From Lagopus muta (lineage: Eukaryota; Chordata; Aves; Galliformes; Phasianidae), in assembly GCF_023343835.1 (NCBI RefSeq), contig NC_064434.1:18891505-18955504 (forward strand): a DNA stretch of 64,000 nucleotides, in the 5' to 3' direction. Below the pieces are notes generated by a model. That model was not told where the DNA came from and made no database searches. It worked only from the letters and a program-made list of their open reading frames with translations. The translations under genes were made by a program, and so were the position numbers. Of this stretch, positions 1 to 11,112 are shown piece by piece (position 1 is the stretch's first letter; every line of letters begins with the position of its first letter).

Positions 1-3000
1 TGTCTTGATGCATATCTGAAGAGCAGGTAGGTGCTCAGGTTTGGGCAGCAGAGGCTGTTGGGCTTCCATGAGGAGGGACTGGGCCTGCCAGAGAGCAACT
101 GAGTCGGTGTCCACAATCAGCTACAGTCAATCAGCTACTGCGTGACCACAGAAAAGTACAGTGCAGGGTTTTTTACACAAAGAGAAAAAAAAAATATCTT
201 GTGACAGCATAGTATGTGGGTTGAGGCAACAGACCTGGCTATGAGTTTCTTTTTTCCAGTCTTTCTGCTTTTAGGTACTGAGCAGCATATGTAGGAAAAC
301 CACTCATCCACTGGTGCTTCAGGCTTCCTTTTTTTTAAACCTGCTCTATGCCTTACTCTGACATCTATTACCTCCTCCTTCAATTTGCCCTAAATGTGTG
401 TCTCCTCTTATACATTCCTGCCTATAGCTACCATTAATTCATGTCTTCAGTTCATGCAAGAATAAACAGCACACTGTCCTGTATTTCATTTGATAAGCTA
501 TTACTTTAAACTTCAACAGCACTTAAGTATCCCCTCAAAAATTTTCATAGAAAAAATCAAATTGCTTGATAATTTTTGTGACTTCTTCTCACTCTCAGTG
601 ATGCAACCAGTGCAATCAGAGTGAAAATGAATTAAAAACAAAACAAGAAAAACTACTAAACGTCTGGAAAGCAGCATTGTGCTAACTTCCTGTTCTGTGG
701 TGTTTTTCTGTTGTTGTTTTGTGTTGTTTTTTTCTTGTTTTTAGCTTTCTGTTTTTAACTTCACAGTACAGAGCTTGCTATACAGGCAAACTAGCAGAAA
801 CAGCAGTATTCAGAAGCAACCCTCTCATACTGTCAAGGAAAGAATATGTGGGTATGTTCAAACTGAAATACTAAAGATTACAATGTCTCATGCATGTTTG
901 GATTGTACTGTTAGACACTACAAAATATGCAGTAATTTGTAATTTCTCCTGAACACAACAGTAATATTGACTTTATCTTGATGGTGTCCAAAAAACATTT
1001 GTTGGTTCCCACCCCTTCTCATACACTCTCATTCTGTTATGTTTTCTCTGGGCACTGTTCTATGAAACAAAATTTGTGGATATCCAAACCTGTTGCAACA
1101 CAAACAGAAGTTAAACTTCTTTTCTGCACAAGAAGATATTCTTCTAATATCCAGGGAAAAAAATACAGGCAATTTAGTAAAGCAGGAAAAGCAGAAGGAG
1201 TGTTTCATGACTAGCAAGGGCAGACTCATGTGGATTGATCTAGTTTGCAACAGTTTCTTTTAAAAAAAGTATCAGAAACGACACTTGATCATCAAGTAGA
1301 ATGAAAGGATAAAAGCAGGCAGTAGGAATTCTCATTAAAAAAAAAAAAAAAATCAACATTATTTATAAGGAGCAAAATAATTATTGACTTTTTTTTTTTT
1401 TCTGCGAAAACAAGAGCTCTTGTGCATATATTCCATAAAATTGGGCTTCCTTCAAGGCTTCCAAGACTCCTGCCCACTTCAGCATCTATAATCAACTCTT
1501 TTAATAATAAAGCCTAAATTAAGAATTCTTATTTCCTGAACAACACTGCAGGAAAAAAATTATGTACTTACCACCTTTTTTCCTCAAACTTATTTGTTAG
1601 AAGAGAATACCAAGTGCACAGATTTTCGTGCACATACACATTTTTGAAAGAATCAATACACTAAGTCAATAGTTCCTATTTTCTGACTTCGCAATTTAAG
1701 TTCTCATTTCTAACATTTTCTTTTGACAGTTAAATGATGCTTTCCCAAATGTTATTTCAGTTTCAAGTGTCATACATGCAGCAAAAGAGATAAGAATAAT
1801 TTAACTCCATTCATTTATAAACATTTTAATTACTACAGTTTCAGATGGAGTATGACATATTTAGGAAATATCATTGTTTCACCTTTGCATTTGCCATTAA
1901 TAATCACACTGTGAATCTAGTAATAGCAACATACAAGTTACCACTGAGATTAGCTCACTGCTACTGCCATTATAACTGCATTTTATCTTACCATTTTTCT
2001 CAATTTACTGTTCTGATCACTGCCAGATTCTTCATAATGTCTCAAGAAAATGTGAAAAGCTGAAAATCCTATTGTTCTTTCATTATGTAATTGCTCCATG
2101 AATAGCACTCAGGTGTACTCCATTGTATTTCTCTCTCTTCTTCTTTTTTTTTTTTTTAAATCTCTTTCATAGAAGCTTTAATTAGAGCTCCTGAAGATGT
2201 CCACTTTGCTATATCTGCAACCAGGCACCTGCTTTGTCTTCAGTCCCTGTAACTAATGAAGATCTTCACTGTTCATGACAGAGGACTCTTCAAACTGAGA
2301 GTTATTAGCAGCAGCATTTTCAGGGGGACTGACCCTAGAAATCAAACACTTTGTTCTGCAGTATTAAAAGCCAATGTTTAATTGTAACAGAAAATATATA
2401 TATATATTATACATGTTTCAGATGTTTTTCTTTTTTTAAATCATATTTTTTTCCTCCATGTCTCATACAGATTCTCACTGGAATCCATCCATCATATTGA
2501 TAACTTTGCACTCAAGTTTTAGTCCCTCTTTCCCTGATTGCATATTACCTACATTTTGGCATATACTCAGACTGAACTTTACTGTATATCAATAAATTTC
2601 CCAAATACAGAAATGGGCATACAGAAAGGTCAGATTGCACTTCAGTACTAATCCTACTGACAATATATATATGAATGCAGCAAGATTGGTTTCATGCCGG
2701 ATTTTCCATAACCTTCAAAGCTATCTTAGTAAGCCAGAGAAGCACATGTCCCTTCACACACTAAACCCTAATTCATATTTTCCACTGTGCACAGCATGGT
2801 AACCCACTCTCTACCAAAATCTTCATTCTCAGAACATTGTAAAGTAATCTTTGCTTTTTTTTTTTTATAGGGCAGTTTCTCTCTCATGACTGTCTAGAGA
2901 CTACAAGGAGCTCAGACTTTCATGAATGGAGGCCCAACAGCATCTGCTCATAGTAACCTGCTCTAGAGTAAATAGTAATCCACTTTAGAGATGGCCTAGA

Positions 3001-5094
3001 CCTGTTTTAGCCAAATACTTGTGCTCTTCTACTTACCTAGTAACACAACCAATCTTCTCCAAAGGAAATTCTGATGTTTCCTTCTTTGAGTAACTGAATT
3101 TTGTCAGGACACTACAATTCTTCACATCATCACAGAGATTATCCATTTCTGAGCAGCTGGCCAGGGCTCTGGAGTCAGCAATTACAGTTGCAACATGAAA
3201 CATAGCAGAGTCCCCAGATCATCAGCATCCTTAAATAATTTCCTTGTTACCAGGGATCTCAAATTAGCTTTCTATGAGAGTCATAAATGTTGTTAGAAGG
3301 CAGCAACGATTGAGTACACACACACAAAAAAATTCTGCTTAATAAAAACACCTCATGGGGCACTACTGCTTAAACATAGTGAGTGTTCAGGTACTGTGTG
3401 TATGGCATGCACAGGAACATCAGAACCACTCTCGCTGCTGCCTGCTTGTCCATCAGCTTTCTTATAACCTGAAGCTGACTTCTCTTTCTTAACAGCAGCA
3501 AAACAGCTGTAGAACACAGTGTAACTTAACTGAGACTTACGATGGTTTTCATTCACAGCATACTGGAAGAGCAATATACTGTGCACCTGGCAGAATTACC
3601 AAAAGAGGTGCAGGGTTATAGCACTTAGGGAAAAAAAAAACAAAAAAACAGTAACAGTGTTCAGCATTTCCACAGAGATTCCCAACATGATTCTACAAGT
3701 CTTGGTGCTAAAATTTTCTTCTTTTTTAATATACAATGGGGGTCCTACAGAAGTCTGCAGGGTCTTTGTACCCACAGAATATATTTAGCCGTAGGGACTA
3801 AAAGGCCAATTATTAACACCTGCAGGAAGCATAAGTAACTGTTCCATAAACTTAAAAGGTACGCTGGTCCTTTTTTATTACCATGTGGATCTTTAGCACA
3901 AAACTTCCTTCATCGTAAAACCTGTTCGTTCCTGAAAAAAAAAAAAAGAAAAAAAAAATATACTGAAGAAGAACAAAGAGTGCCATCTACTGTTGTTACT
4001 CAACAGAAGACTGTTGAATGTTCATTTAATTTCCTTACCTTCTACCACAAACTAAAGTATGTATGCATAGCCTCACAGTTAGCTGTATTGCCCCATTTTT
4101 ATTGCATATGTAATTTGCTGACAACACTCTTTAATCTTGTTTCTGGAATTCCCCAGGGAACTGGTTAATGGTACGCACTGAGCCTTCAGCAACGTTAGTT
4201 CAAATCTCAGTCAGCAAATTTCTTCCAGCCCTCAACATGCAAAAGCAAAGAGCTGCAAGATTGCTGAGAGAATTTGCTATGCAAGTATCACTAGGCAAAT
4301 ATAACTATCTGTTTTTCCTGTTCACGTATGTTTCCCCGGGAATCTGCAACTGGAAACTGATGAGCACATTCTAATTTTTTATCTGTTTAATAAAAGTGCA
4401 TGAAAGAACTGCTTCCCTATCACAACCTCAGCTTGATAGCAGCACTGAAAACCAACCAACAAACAAAAAACCCAAGCACATAAGTCCTAAAAATACACCT
4501 GATATCTGTAGAAAAAAAAGCAATAATTAGTGGTTAACAGATAGAATGCAGTACTCTGATTCTTCCTGAATATGGTACACTTCAAATCAAGTAAGCTATC
4601 AGTTACACAGACAAGTATTCGATTCCCTTGATTTAAACAAAAACAAACTAAAATAAATATGGCTCTGAATGTTTCTGTAGAAGAAAGTTCCCAGATATTT
4701 CTTTAACTACCACGTATCCTTCATTAGTCCTTCTTCAGCCCACCTTAAGGGATCTCTATTTTCTAGCCTATGGTTTCCAGTAAAGATCAACTTCTGAGTC
4801 TTTACAAAATACAAACTTGTATTTTTTACAGCTTCAACACCATATCAGCCTCACTAATGCAAGTGTTTTTATAGTAACCTTCATACCTTCAATTCAGGAG
4901 AACCAAACCAAAACCAGCTACCTAAGGGTTACCATCTCAGACCCATCAGAGATTAATGCTTTGGCGAGCTCAGCCAGGCATAGGATTAAAAGTTTAGGTA
5001 GAGGGTTGAATAACCTGAAAAAAGTCTGCCAAGGTCACATGGAAGCTAATCTCTGTGAAGTCCCATCTTACAGAATCAATGCTGCATCAAGAGA

Positions 5095-5155
5095 GGAAAA
5101 AAAAGGAGGAAAAAAAAAAGAAAAAAAAAAACAAAAACAACACAAAAAAAAAACA
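5095..5155. repeat. A-rich low-complexity tract
   Basis: About 60 bases of A runs broken by single G or C bases. Read forward it gives a poly-lysine segment, which explains the long spurious open frame that spans it. It could be the decayed poly-A tail of an old retrocopy, but no parent sequence is recognisable upstream. Confidence 0.7.
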
Positions 5156-6333
5156 ACACTGAAGGCAATATATTTGAAAAACAGGAACAGAAACGAAGCC
5201 TCTGGTAAAGCCAGGCAAATCCATCCCTGTCACAGGAAGTCAAAGATTTTTGTCTGGGAGAATGAAAACAAGGCTACTGCAGTATTTAACCTGCAGCACC
5301 TGGGGCCTGGAAGGGACCAGAGGGAGAAATTCAAAACCTCTGGATGGAACTCATGGAAGGTAACTCATCTACTGCTAGTGATGAAAGCCAGGTCTGCATC
5401 TTTCCCCTACCAACAGCTAATGAGCATCCACATGACCAAATGTGTTGATATAGCTGCATCAGTTTGACTTAAAGGAAGGGGGGAAAGGAAGACAGACTAG
5501 ATATTTTCATAGGATCATATATTTTGCTTGTTCTCATTTGGACAACCATGAATAAGTTTCTCTCCCTACCCTAGAATTACCGTGTGTTATCCATATTCAT
5601 GTAAATACAGCATCCAGTAAAGCACTAGTAAAGCCTATTCTGACACAATACAGAGACAGTGCTATTGAGTAATGTAAAATTTAATTTCACTCCAGGAAAA
5701 CAGCATGAAAGGATGCTGCAATGAAGACTGCAAACTATAAATGTTACAGGTGTTCTTGCAGATACTGCAGGGGGTGGTGAGGTCAAGCACACGGATAAGT
5801 ATTATCCTTGAATTGATAATACAGACTCAGGAATAGGTTTTCAGTGGTGCTCCAGTTGTTACTACATATTGTCATTGTCCTTGCTCTGCTGAATTTTTTT
5901 CTTTTCCACTTTTCATTTTCCAGGATGCAATCAAAAGGCACTGCATGGGAGATTTAAAAAAAAACAATAAACAAAAAAACCCCAAATTGATACTACCTTA
6001 CTTTCTGGCAGTACTGGTTATGATATAAACAGGAAATGAAAGGACTGGACACTGGAAGTGAAAATGAGAGAAGTGAGCCAGAGCAGTGGATCTCCAGCTG
6101 TGAAATACTTTTCCAGGACAGAGGAGTGGGATATGATTCCTGAGCAGATACACATTTCTTCCTGAAATCCTGTGTTTCAACAGAACAAGAGCTGATTATT
6201 TGGTCATGGAAAGATTTAGTAAGGTATAGATATATACATAATCTCTGGCTTCAGCACTACTCATGGTAGTCAACTTTTGCTTGCAAAACCAAAAATTATC
6301 TTTGAAATGCAGTCAGAGAAGGTTCCTAAAACT

Positions 6334-6382
6334 GAAAAAAATAAAAAAAAAAAAAAAAATAAATAAATAAAATAAAAAAAAA
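6334..6382. repeat. A-rich / AAAT simple repeat
   Basis: A homopolymer A run of about 17 followed by several AAAT units and another A run. It lies directly before an old CR1 fragment on the + strand. Confidence 0.75.
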
Positions 6383-6384
6383 GG

Positions 6385-6560
6385 TGTCATTCCTGTCTTC
6401 AAGAAGGGTTTCAGGTTACATAGCCTTGCTTCAATCTGTGGGAAGGTAATAGTGTAAATAATCCTGAAAATATTTCCATATGAAAGACAAGAAGGTGATT
6501 GGCAGTTGTCAGCATAGGTTTTCAAAGGAGAAATCACATCTGATAAACTAAGTTAACAAC
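6385..6560 (+). mobile_element. Ancient CR1 LINE fragment (reverse-transcriptase 5' part)
   Basis: The forward translation, read with one interruption, follows the conserved CR1 reverse-transcriptase segment that runs from a VFKKG-like stretch through the [11 protein letters not shown]-like region to the QHGFTKGKSCLTNL-like region. Here it reads as the diverged VFKKG, ASICGKVIV and VFKGEITS pieces. The same segment is well preserved in the younger CR1 at 51.03 kb in this window, which is the comparison used. It is heavily mutated and non-functional. Boundaries are approximate. Confidence 0.6.
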
Positions 6561-6604
6561 AGTGCAATATTACCTTCATTTTCTCTCTTACCTCTGAACA
6601 AAGT

Positions 6605-6748
6605 TAGATGTCTCAACTTCTCCTTGTATGTCTTGGGCTTCAGATTCCTAATCATAGCAGAAATCATCCATTGACTTGGTCCAGTAAGCTAGTATCTTCC
6701 TTGTCACTGGGGAGCCCCAAAATAGAGACAGTATGCTGCAGTTTGATA
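6605..6748 (-). mobile_element. Ancient CR1 LINE fragment, antisense
   Basis: Forward-strand text such as ctggggagccccaaaata and acagtatgctgcag is a decayed version of the antisense CR1 segment seen clearly at 58.6 kb (ctggggagcccagaactgg ... gcagtactccag). It lies in the opposite orientation to the CR1 scrap just upstream, so these are two separate old insertions. Boundaries are uncertain. Confidence 0.5.
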
Positions 6749-6976
6749 AAGCCAGACTTTATTTTCAAAAAGATGCAACCGCACCATAGCCTCTAGTCCT
6801 AGGATTCTTCTGCCTAAAAGATACAGCCCTCAATTTGAAATGGGCTACCTCTTTCAAAATTCACCACTTCGGTGTGCCCTACAACTACATCTGTGACAAT
6901 GTTTCGCTGCAAGTGACAATTTTAAGACTAGATCCATTCCTCTGTGTTTCTTTTTCAAAATATCATGTGAGCTCAC

Positions 6977-7216
6977 TGTTGTCAGCAACTGCGAGACTGA
7001 GAGACCCCCCCACGGGATGTGACGCGATAGGCCCTCTCCCTGCTCTATGATTGATGTGTGGCACGTGCCTTAGGGGCGTACACGAAGCACATAGGTTATA
7101 TAAGCTAGAGTTCACGTGTAATAAACACCATTTTGCTGTTCATCATATTGGTGTGTGCGTGCAGTCATTTGGTCCTGGCCTGGTTTTAGGTCAGTACCGT
7201 AGGAGGCAATGCAACA
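6977..7216 (+). mobile_element. 5' LTR of endogenous retrovirus fragment
   Basis: The 240-bp interval starts TGTTG and ends CAACA, a perfect 5-bp inverted terminal pair. It carries a TATATAA box at 7097-7103 and an AATAAA polyadenylation signal at 7120-7125, and is followed two bases later by a primer-binding-site-like sequence. The very short U3 (about 120 bp before the TATA box) is small for a vertebrate retroviral LTR. The region is clearly more CpG-rich than its flanks, which suggests a fairly recent insertion. The exact left boundary rests on the inverted terminal match only, because no second LTR was found to compare. Confidence 0.75.
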
Positions 7217-7217
7217 T

Positions 7218-7235
7218 TGGTGCCCCGTGTGAGGA
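7218..7235 (+). other. Retroviral primer-binding site
   Basis: TGGTGCCCCGTGTGAGG begins two bases after the LTR end, where the tRNA primer-binding site of a retrovirus belongs. It starts with the invariant TGG, complementary to a tRNA CCA end. It partly resembles the tRNA-Trp-type site of avian alpharetroviruses, but the match is imperfect and I do not assign the tRNA firmly. Confidence 0.6.
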
Positions 7236-7488
7236 ACCAGTGCGGAACCCACTTGTGAGGATCCCCCTTGCATGAGAAGCCAACTTGCGTTAAAGTCTCC
7301 TGCGAGCCTGCGGAATTTCCAATGCCGTAATGAGGTAATTACGGGTTGGCCGTGGAAGACCGTGGTGTTACGGTATTCGCCTAAGGGCGTGCCTGCAGCA
7401 GCTGGCTGCTGTGGAAGTTCGAGGGTGGGGATAGCCTGTGGTTGGTGGCAGGTCGCTCTCGAATCGGGACATCAGTGCCGCGCTGGTG
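7236..7488 (+). other. Retroviral 5' leader
   Basis: Non-coding leader of about 250 bases between the primer-binding site and the gag start. By position it would contain the packaging and dimerisation signals of a retroviral genome, but I cannot identify such structures by eye. Confidence 0.5.
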
Positions 7489-8946
7489 ATGGATCAAGTT
7501 ATTAAGTTGGTCCTTCAGTTCTGTAAGGACTATCACAGCAGGAATGCCCCTTCTAAGAAGGACATTTCAGTTGTACTTATTCGCCTGGAAAAGGAGTGGA
7601 ATCTTCCCTCCTCTCAGGACATTTTAGATCCTGATAAATGGGATCAGTTTACATCCACGCTTGCGCAGCGTGCGATAGAGGAGCAAAAAGCAGCGGAGCT
7701 AAAAATCTGGGGGTTAATTCTTGGGGCTCTTAAAGCCGCTAGAGAAGAAGATAGAATTCCTGAGACTGCACGCGTTATGATGGGTTTGGAATTTACTAAT
7801 GCCATGAGAAGTGGCGCGGGAAGCGTACTTTCTTGCAGGTCCCCTGAGGAAAAGAACACCGCAAATATGCCCTCAGCTATGGCAACTAACATCTCGTCCG
7901 CACCTTCGGCACCCCCCTTCGCTCCCCCCTCGGCTTCAGCTTCGCATAAACAAGTAGAAGAAGACTGCGCTAAACTGTCTGCACTTTTATCATGCAACAC
8001 CGGCCAAGTGCAGGAATCCAAGGTCGTTGAAACTCCCCAGCCGTATCCACGACAACCGCTGTATCCTTCTCTGTGTAATCCAATACCACCTGCGGGGGCA
8101 GGGAAAGAAGTGAGCTGGGATGGGACACTTGCTGTCTCTTCTCAGGAGGTGGAATGCAGTAACACCCAGGGGGGTGGGGACTGCGGGAAAGGTCTGGGTA
8201 CGGATTGGTCAAAAGTTAGAGAGGCGGTAGAAGAAAAAACAGCAGAGAGAAAGGGAAGCGATGTAACTTACAGGCGCTCGGATGATAACGTCCGGCCAGC
8301 ACTGTCCACCCTGATCGCGCCTGAAGGAGTAGGTGGCGTGTGGGCAGCGCTGTCTGCTCAGGTTGCACCCGTAGGAGAAAGACAAAATGACGAGAGTTTC
8401 CGGACCCACTCCCTACCACAGCATTCAGACCCACTGATTCGACCCACACATCCTTTTACAAGATTGAGTGTGTATGCAACCAATCAGAAGCCTCTACAAC
8501 AGTCAGTGCATGATCAAAGAGAGATGGGTCTGAGGGGAGGGGTGCGGAGCCCGCAGCTTCCAGCTGTAACTGAACAGGACAGCGAGAAGAGAGAGGTGAA
8601 TTTGCATTTAGGAGTTAAGAGAGATGCACTAACAGATTGTGGGAAGTTTAGATCTAGCCTGATAGAGGAAGGAAAAGTACTGGAGATCTTCCTGGTAGTA
8701 GGGAACGATAACGGAGGCCCAGAAGGGGTACCCCTCAATCGGAAAGACATCACACACCTGATAGATTGTGCAGAGAAACAGGGGTTGAAATCATTCCTTG
8801 CTTTAAATGCATTAGAAGTCCTGACAGCATCAGGTCTTCTCTTTCCTCATGATACAACAAATCTGATGTGCATGGTTTTTAAGCCAGTCCAGTATACATT
8901 GTGGGCATCAGAATGGGTTCCCTTCATGGACAGGTGGCCAGACTGA
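7489..8946 (+). CDS. Endogenous retroviral Gag, truncated early in capsid
   Basis: Open frame of 485 residues from ATG 7489. In a complete retrovirus Gag builds the virion shell; this copy lacks most of the parts needed. Residues 1 to about 90 are charged and helical, with matrix-like character and no recognised myristoylation glycine at position 2 (the start reads MDQVIK). Residues 138-152 are Ala/Ser/Pro-rich, and 184-205 are Pro/Tyr-rich (PQPYP), resembling a late-domain region. From about residue 370 the frame resembles the N-terminal capsid domain of avian alpharetroviruses, with FPHDTTNLM at 452-460. It stops at 8946, before the capsid C-terminal domain with its major homology region and before the zinc-knuckle nucleocapsid; no pol or env follows. 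The capsid match begins later than in known avian alpharetroviral Gags, so the middle region looks expanded. An intact frame and retained CpGs suggest a young or selectively kept sequence. I infer a truncated provirus; a domesticated gag-derived gene is the alternative. Confidence 0.7.
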   Translation: MDQVIKLVLQFCKDYHSRNAPSKKDISVVLIRLEKEWNLPSSQDILDPDKWDQFTSTLAQRAIEEQKAAELKIWGLILGALKAAREEDRIPETARVMMGLEFTNAMRSGAGSVLSCRSPEEKNTANMPSAMATNISSAPSAPPFAPPSASASHKQVEEDCAKLSALLSCNTGQVQESKVVETPQPYPRQPLYPSLCNPIPPAGAGKEVSWDGTLAVSSQEVECSNTQGGGDCGKGLGTDWSKVREAVEEKTAERKGSDVTYRRSDDNVRPALSTLIAPEGVGGVWAALSAQVAPVGERQNDESFRTHSLPQHSDPLIRPTHPFTRLSVYATNQKPLQQSVHDQREMGLRGGVRSPQLPAVTEQDSEKREVNLHLGVKRDALTDCGKFRSSLIEEGKVLEIFLVVGNDNGGPEGVPLNRKDITHLIDCAEKQGLKSFLALNALEVLTASGLLFPHDTTNLMCMVFKPVQYTLWASEWVPFMDRWPD

Positions 8947-9530
8947 GGCCTGGAGAACAAGCAACAAGGATTTGCTTGTGAGAGCAATGCTCTCAAGGCT
9001 TGAGACATCTGCCTTGATATTGAACAAATGTTTGTCATTTTTGAGGTACATTCCAACTCTAAAAACTGTACCCGGAAATGAAAATTCTGCCATTAGGCCT
9101 GCAGCTGCTTGATCTGCAGCTCTAAAATATAGTCTTAGCAAAAAAAAAAATGTTCTGTGCAATATGATTTATGCAGTTAGCAGTGACTTGGAAGTGCCTG
9201 TGCAATTTGACCTTTCTCGAAGGTTTTGTAGGCATGCGTGTGAAAATTGATTTCTATATCCTGAGATCAAACCTTAACTAATTTGAACAGTTGGCCTGAG
9301 CCATTTGGCCCAAAATCACTATCAGAATTATGAACTGCTAAGGACGGGCAATAGACAAACACCAGGAAGTTATAACCACACATAGCTCCAGATCAAAAGG
9401 TGGAGATACCAGCTTTCTAGCTCTGTCTGTCTTCTCTGTTGCTGAATACTACCCAGTTTTTCCACTCTCTTCTCGTGATTCTTTAAATAAAGACGGTGAC
9501 CATGAAGAAGCACAAGCTCTGAAGTAGATT
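8947..9530 (+). other. Unassigned sequence 3' of the gag fragment
   Basis: Retroviral similarity ends near 8930. What follows is AT-richer, has stops in all frames, and does not repeat the 5' LTR. An AATAAA lies at 9486-9491 within ctttaaataaagacgg. This could be the decayed non-coding remainder of the provirus, a piece of an unrelated LTR, or host DNA that happens to supply a polyadenylation signal to an LTR-driven gag transcript. No PPT or 3' LTR boundary could be found. Confidence 0.35.
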
Positions 9531-10490
9531 TTATACAGTTACTTTATAGAAGAGGATGAGATCCCTCAAAACATATTATTGCCTGAGAAAATGTCTCTCT
9601 CGGTTGAAGATCCTGTTCCTTCTGCTCCCTCCTCCATGTAGCACACACTTTCCTGCATGTTAAGAACAAGAGGCAAAAGAGTCCAGGATGTGCCATACAC
9701 TCATGACCTTAGAAAATACAATGCTAACATTAAGTTCCAGAAATCCAGACAAAATCACAATGGTTGCCCTACACAAACTAAAAATCTCTATGCCTTCTTG
9801 CCCTTTTATGACAATGGCCGTATTGTAACTTGAATGCAGTGAATTAGTGTGCTACACACACTATAGTCATACATCAAAGAAATGTAAAAGTATTTAATTT
9901 TCAACCTATCCTGTTGAATGCCATAATGTGGTACTTCTGAGCTGAAAAAAAAAAAAAAAAATCAATGCAGCAATTCTTTAAGAAGAAAGCTTCAGAGGAA
10001 GTCACAGTGAATATGGAGTGCATAATTAAGAGCAGGATCTCATATTGGCAGGGCTGTTGTTTCTTTTTTGCTTGCAATTATGTTTGGCCTCTTCTGCTCT
10101 GAACAAAGACCCAAAAGAAGTAAAATCTGGTTATTTTTCCAGAACACAGTGGAGCTTAGAAAGAATCCTGAGGAGATCTTTTGTGGGATTAGCAGAATAA
10201 TTTAATAGGCAGTCATGTAGGTAGGTAGAGAACAAAAATATATTTGCATTTCAGACTGTCTGTAAGGTTTGGGAATAGCGGAGGAAGAGAAGTTGAAGCC
10301 TGAAGCTATTCTGCACTGAAAAAAAATCCCTGACAGAAAGTAGATGAAAGAGATGAAGTTAAGAGACTAAGACTCTAAAAAAGAAAAATAACACGCAAAA
10401 CATCAATTTAACTTTTAGGCTAATGCAATATTGTTTAGTGTACACAACTAAACAGTTGATTTTTTTTCTCATTTTAAAATACAGAATCAT
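9531..10490. other. Intergenic DNA, nothing recognised
   Basis: AT-rich sequence without a recognisable exon or element. An A run of about 18 bases lies at 9944-9961. Confidence 0.5.
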
Positions 10491-10492
10491 GG

Positions 10493-11112
10493 AATCAGAA
10501 TAATTCAGGTTGGAAGGGACCTTAGAAGCTCATTCCATCCAAGGTCCACTAGGAGGCCAGGTCAGGGTTTTATCCTGCTGGCTTCTGAAAAATCTCAGAC
10601 AATAAACTCCTTACAACTACTCTGACAACCTATTTAATTGCTTGTTTTCCCCTATGGGGAAAAACTTTCTTCTTACATCCATTCAAATCTCTAGTTCAAA
10701 TTTTTGCCTACTGCATCTTATCCTCCTACCAATACACCAAAGGAGCTTGGATTCATCTCTTTTGATAATTTCCTCCTAGGTGTTGGTAGGCTGCTATGAG
10801 ATATCTTCTCTAAGCCAAACAAGTCTATTTCTCTCAGTCTTGCACCAGGGACAAATGCTACAACTCAACCCTGCAGCTCTACTGCAGTACTTCTAGTTTA
10901 TCATTATCTTCCTTGTATCTGAGGTACCCAAAGCTAGACACCGAAGTTGCTTAATGAATGTTGAATTCCTTACTCTCCCTGGTATACTGTTAATACAGCC
11001 CAGAAGACTTTTGGCATTATTTACTGCCAGGGCACACTGATGGCTTATGTTCAGTCAGGACATCCAGGTTGTACTTAGCAGTGCTGCTTCCTAGCCACTT
11101 AGTTCCAGTTTG
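10493..11112 (-). mobile_element. CR1 LINE 3' half, antisense, diverged
   Basis: The left end has the antisense CR1 3' terminus (acagaatcatggaatcagaa, then aggttggaagggacctta), followed by the expected order of antisense CR1 segments: a decayed region on splitting into the 3' UTR, a region reading like cctcctaggtgttggtaggc, a diverged acccaaagctagacacc block, and a last block near 11040-11100 around the pre-3' part of the reverse-transcriptase frame. Many indels and stops show that it is old. Boundaries are approximate. Confidence 0.75.

Larger units (their letters stand above)
1..6384. other. AT-rich intergenic DNA, no gene recognised
   Basis: No convincing exon, RNA gene or transposon was recognised in this stretch. 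All open frames are short, lack recognisable domains, and mostly cross homopolymer runs. It holds poly-A or poly-T tracts near 1337-1352, 1389-1402 and 2144-2157, a short TA dinucleotide run near 2393-2408, and A-rich DNA at 3933-3960 and 5095-5155. The longest frame (4817-5467) has no ATG before about 5038 and is padded with lysine codons from the A-rich tract, so I do not treat it as a gene. Old, diverged repeats that I could not recognise by eye may be present. Confidence 0.5.

Noticed and set aside
2393-2408. TA dinucleotide run as a possible TATA element
   Set aside because: It is a simple repeat with no gene start near it.
4817-5467. 216-codon open frame
   Set aside because: It begins without an ATG, the first ATG is near 5038, and a long part is poly-lysine from an A-rich simple repeat. 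No domain is recognisable.
7644-8753. Minus-strand frames inside the gag region
   Set aside because: They are shadows of the + strand gag frame and carry no recognisable motif.
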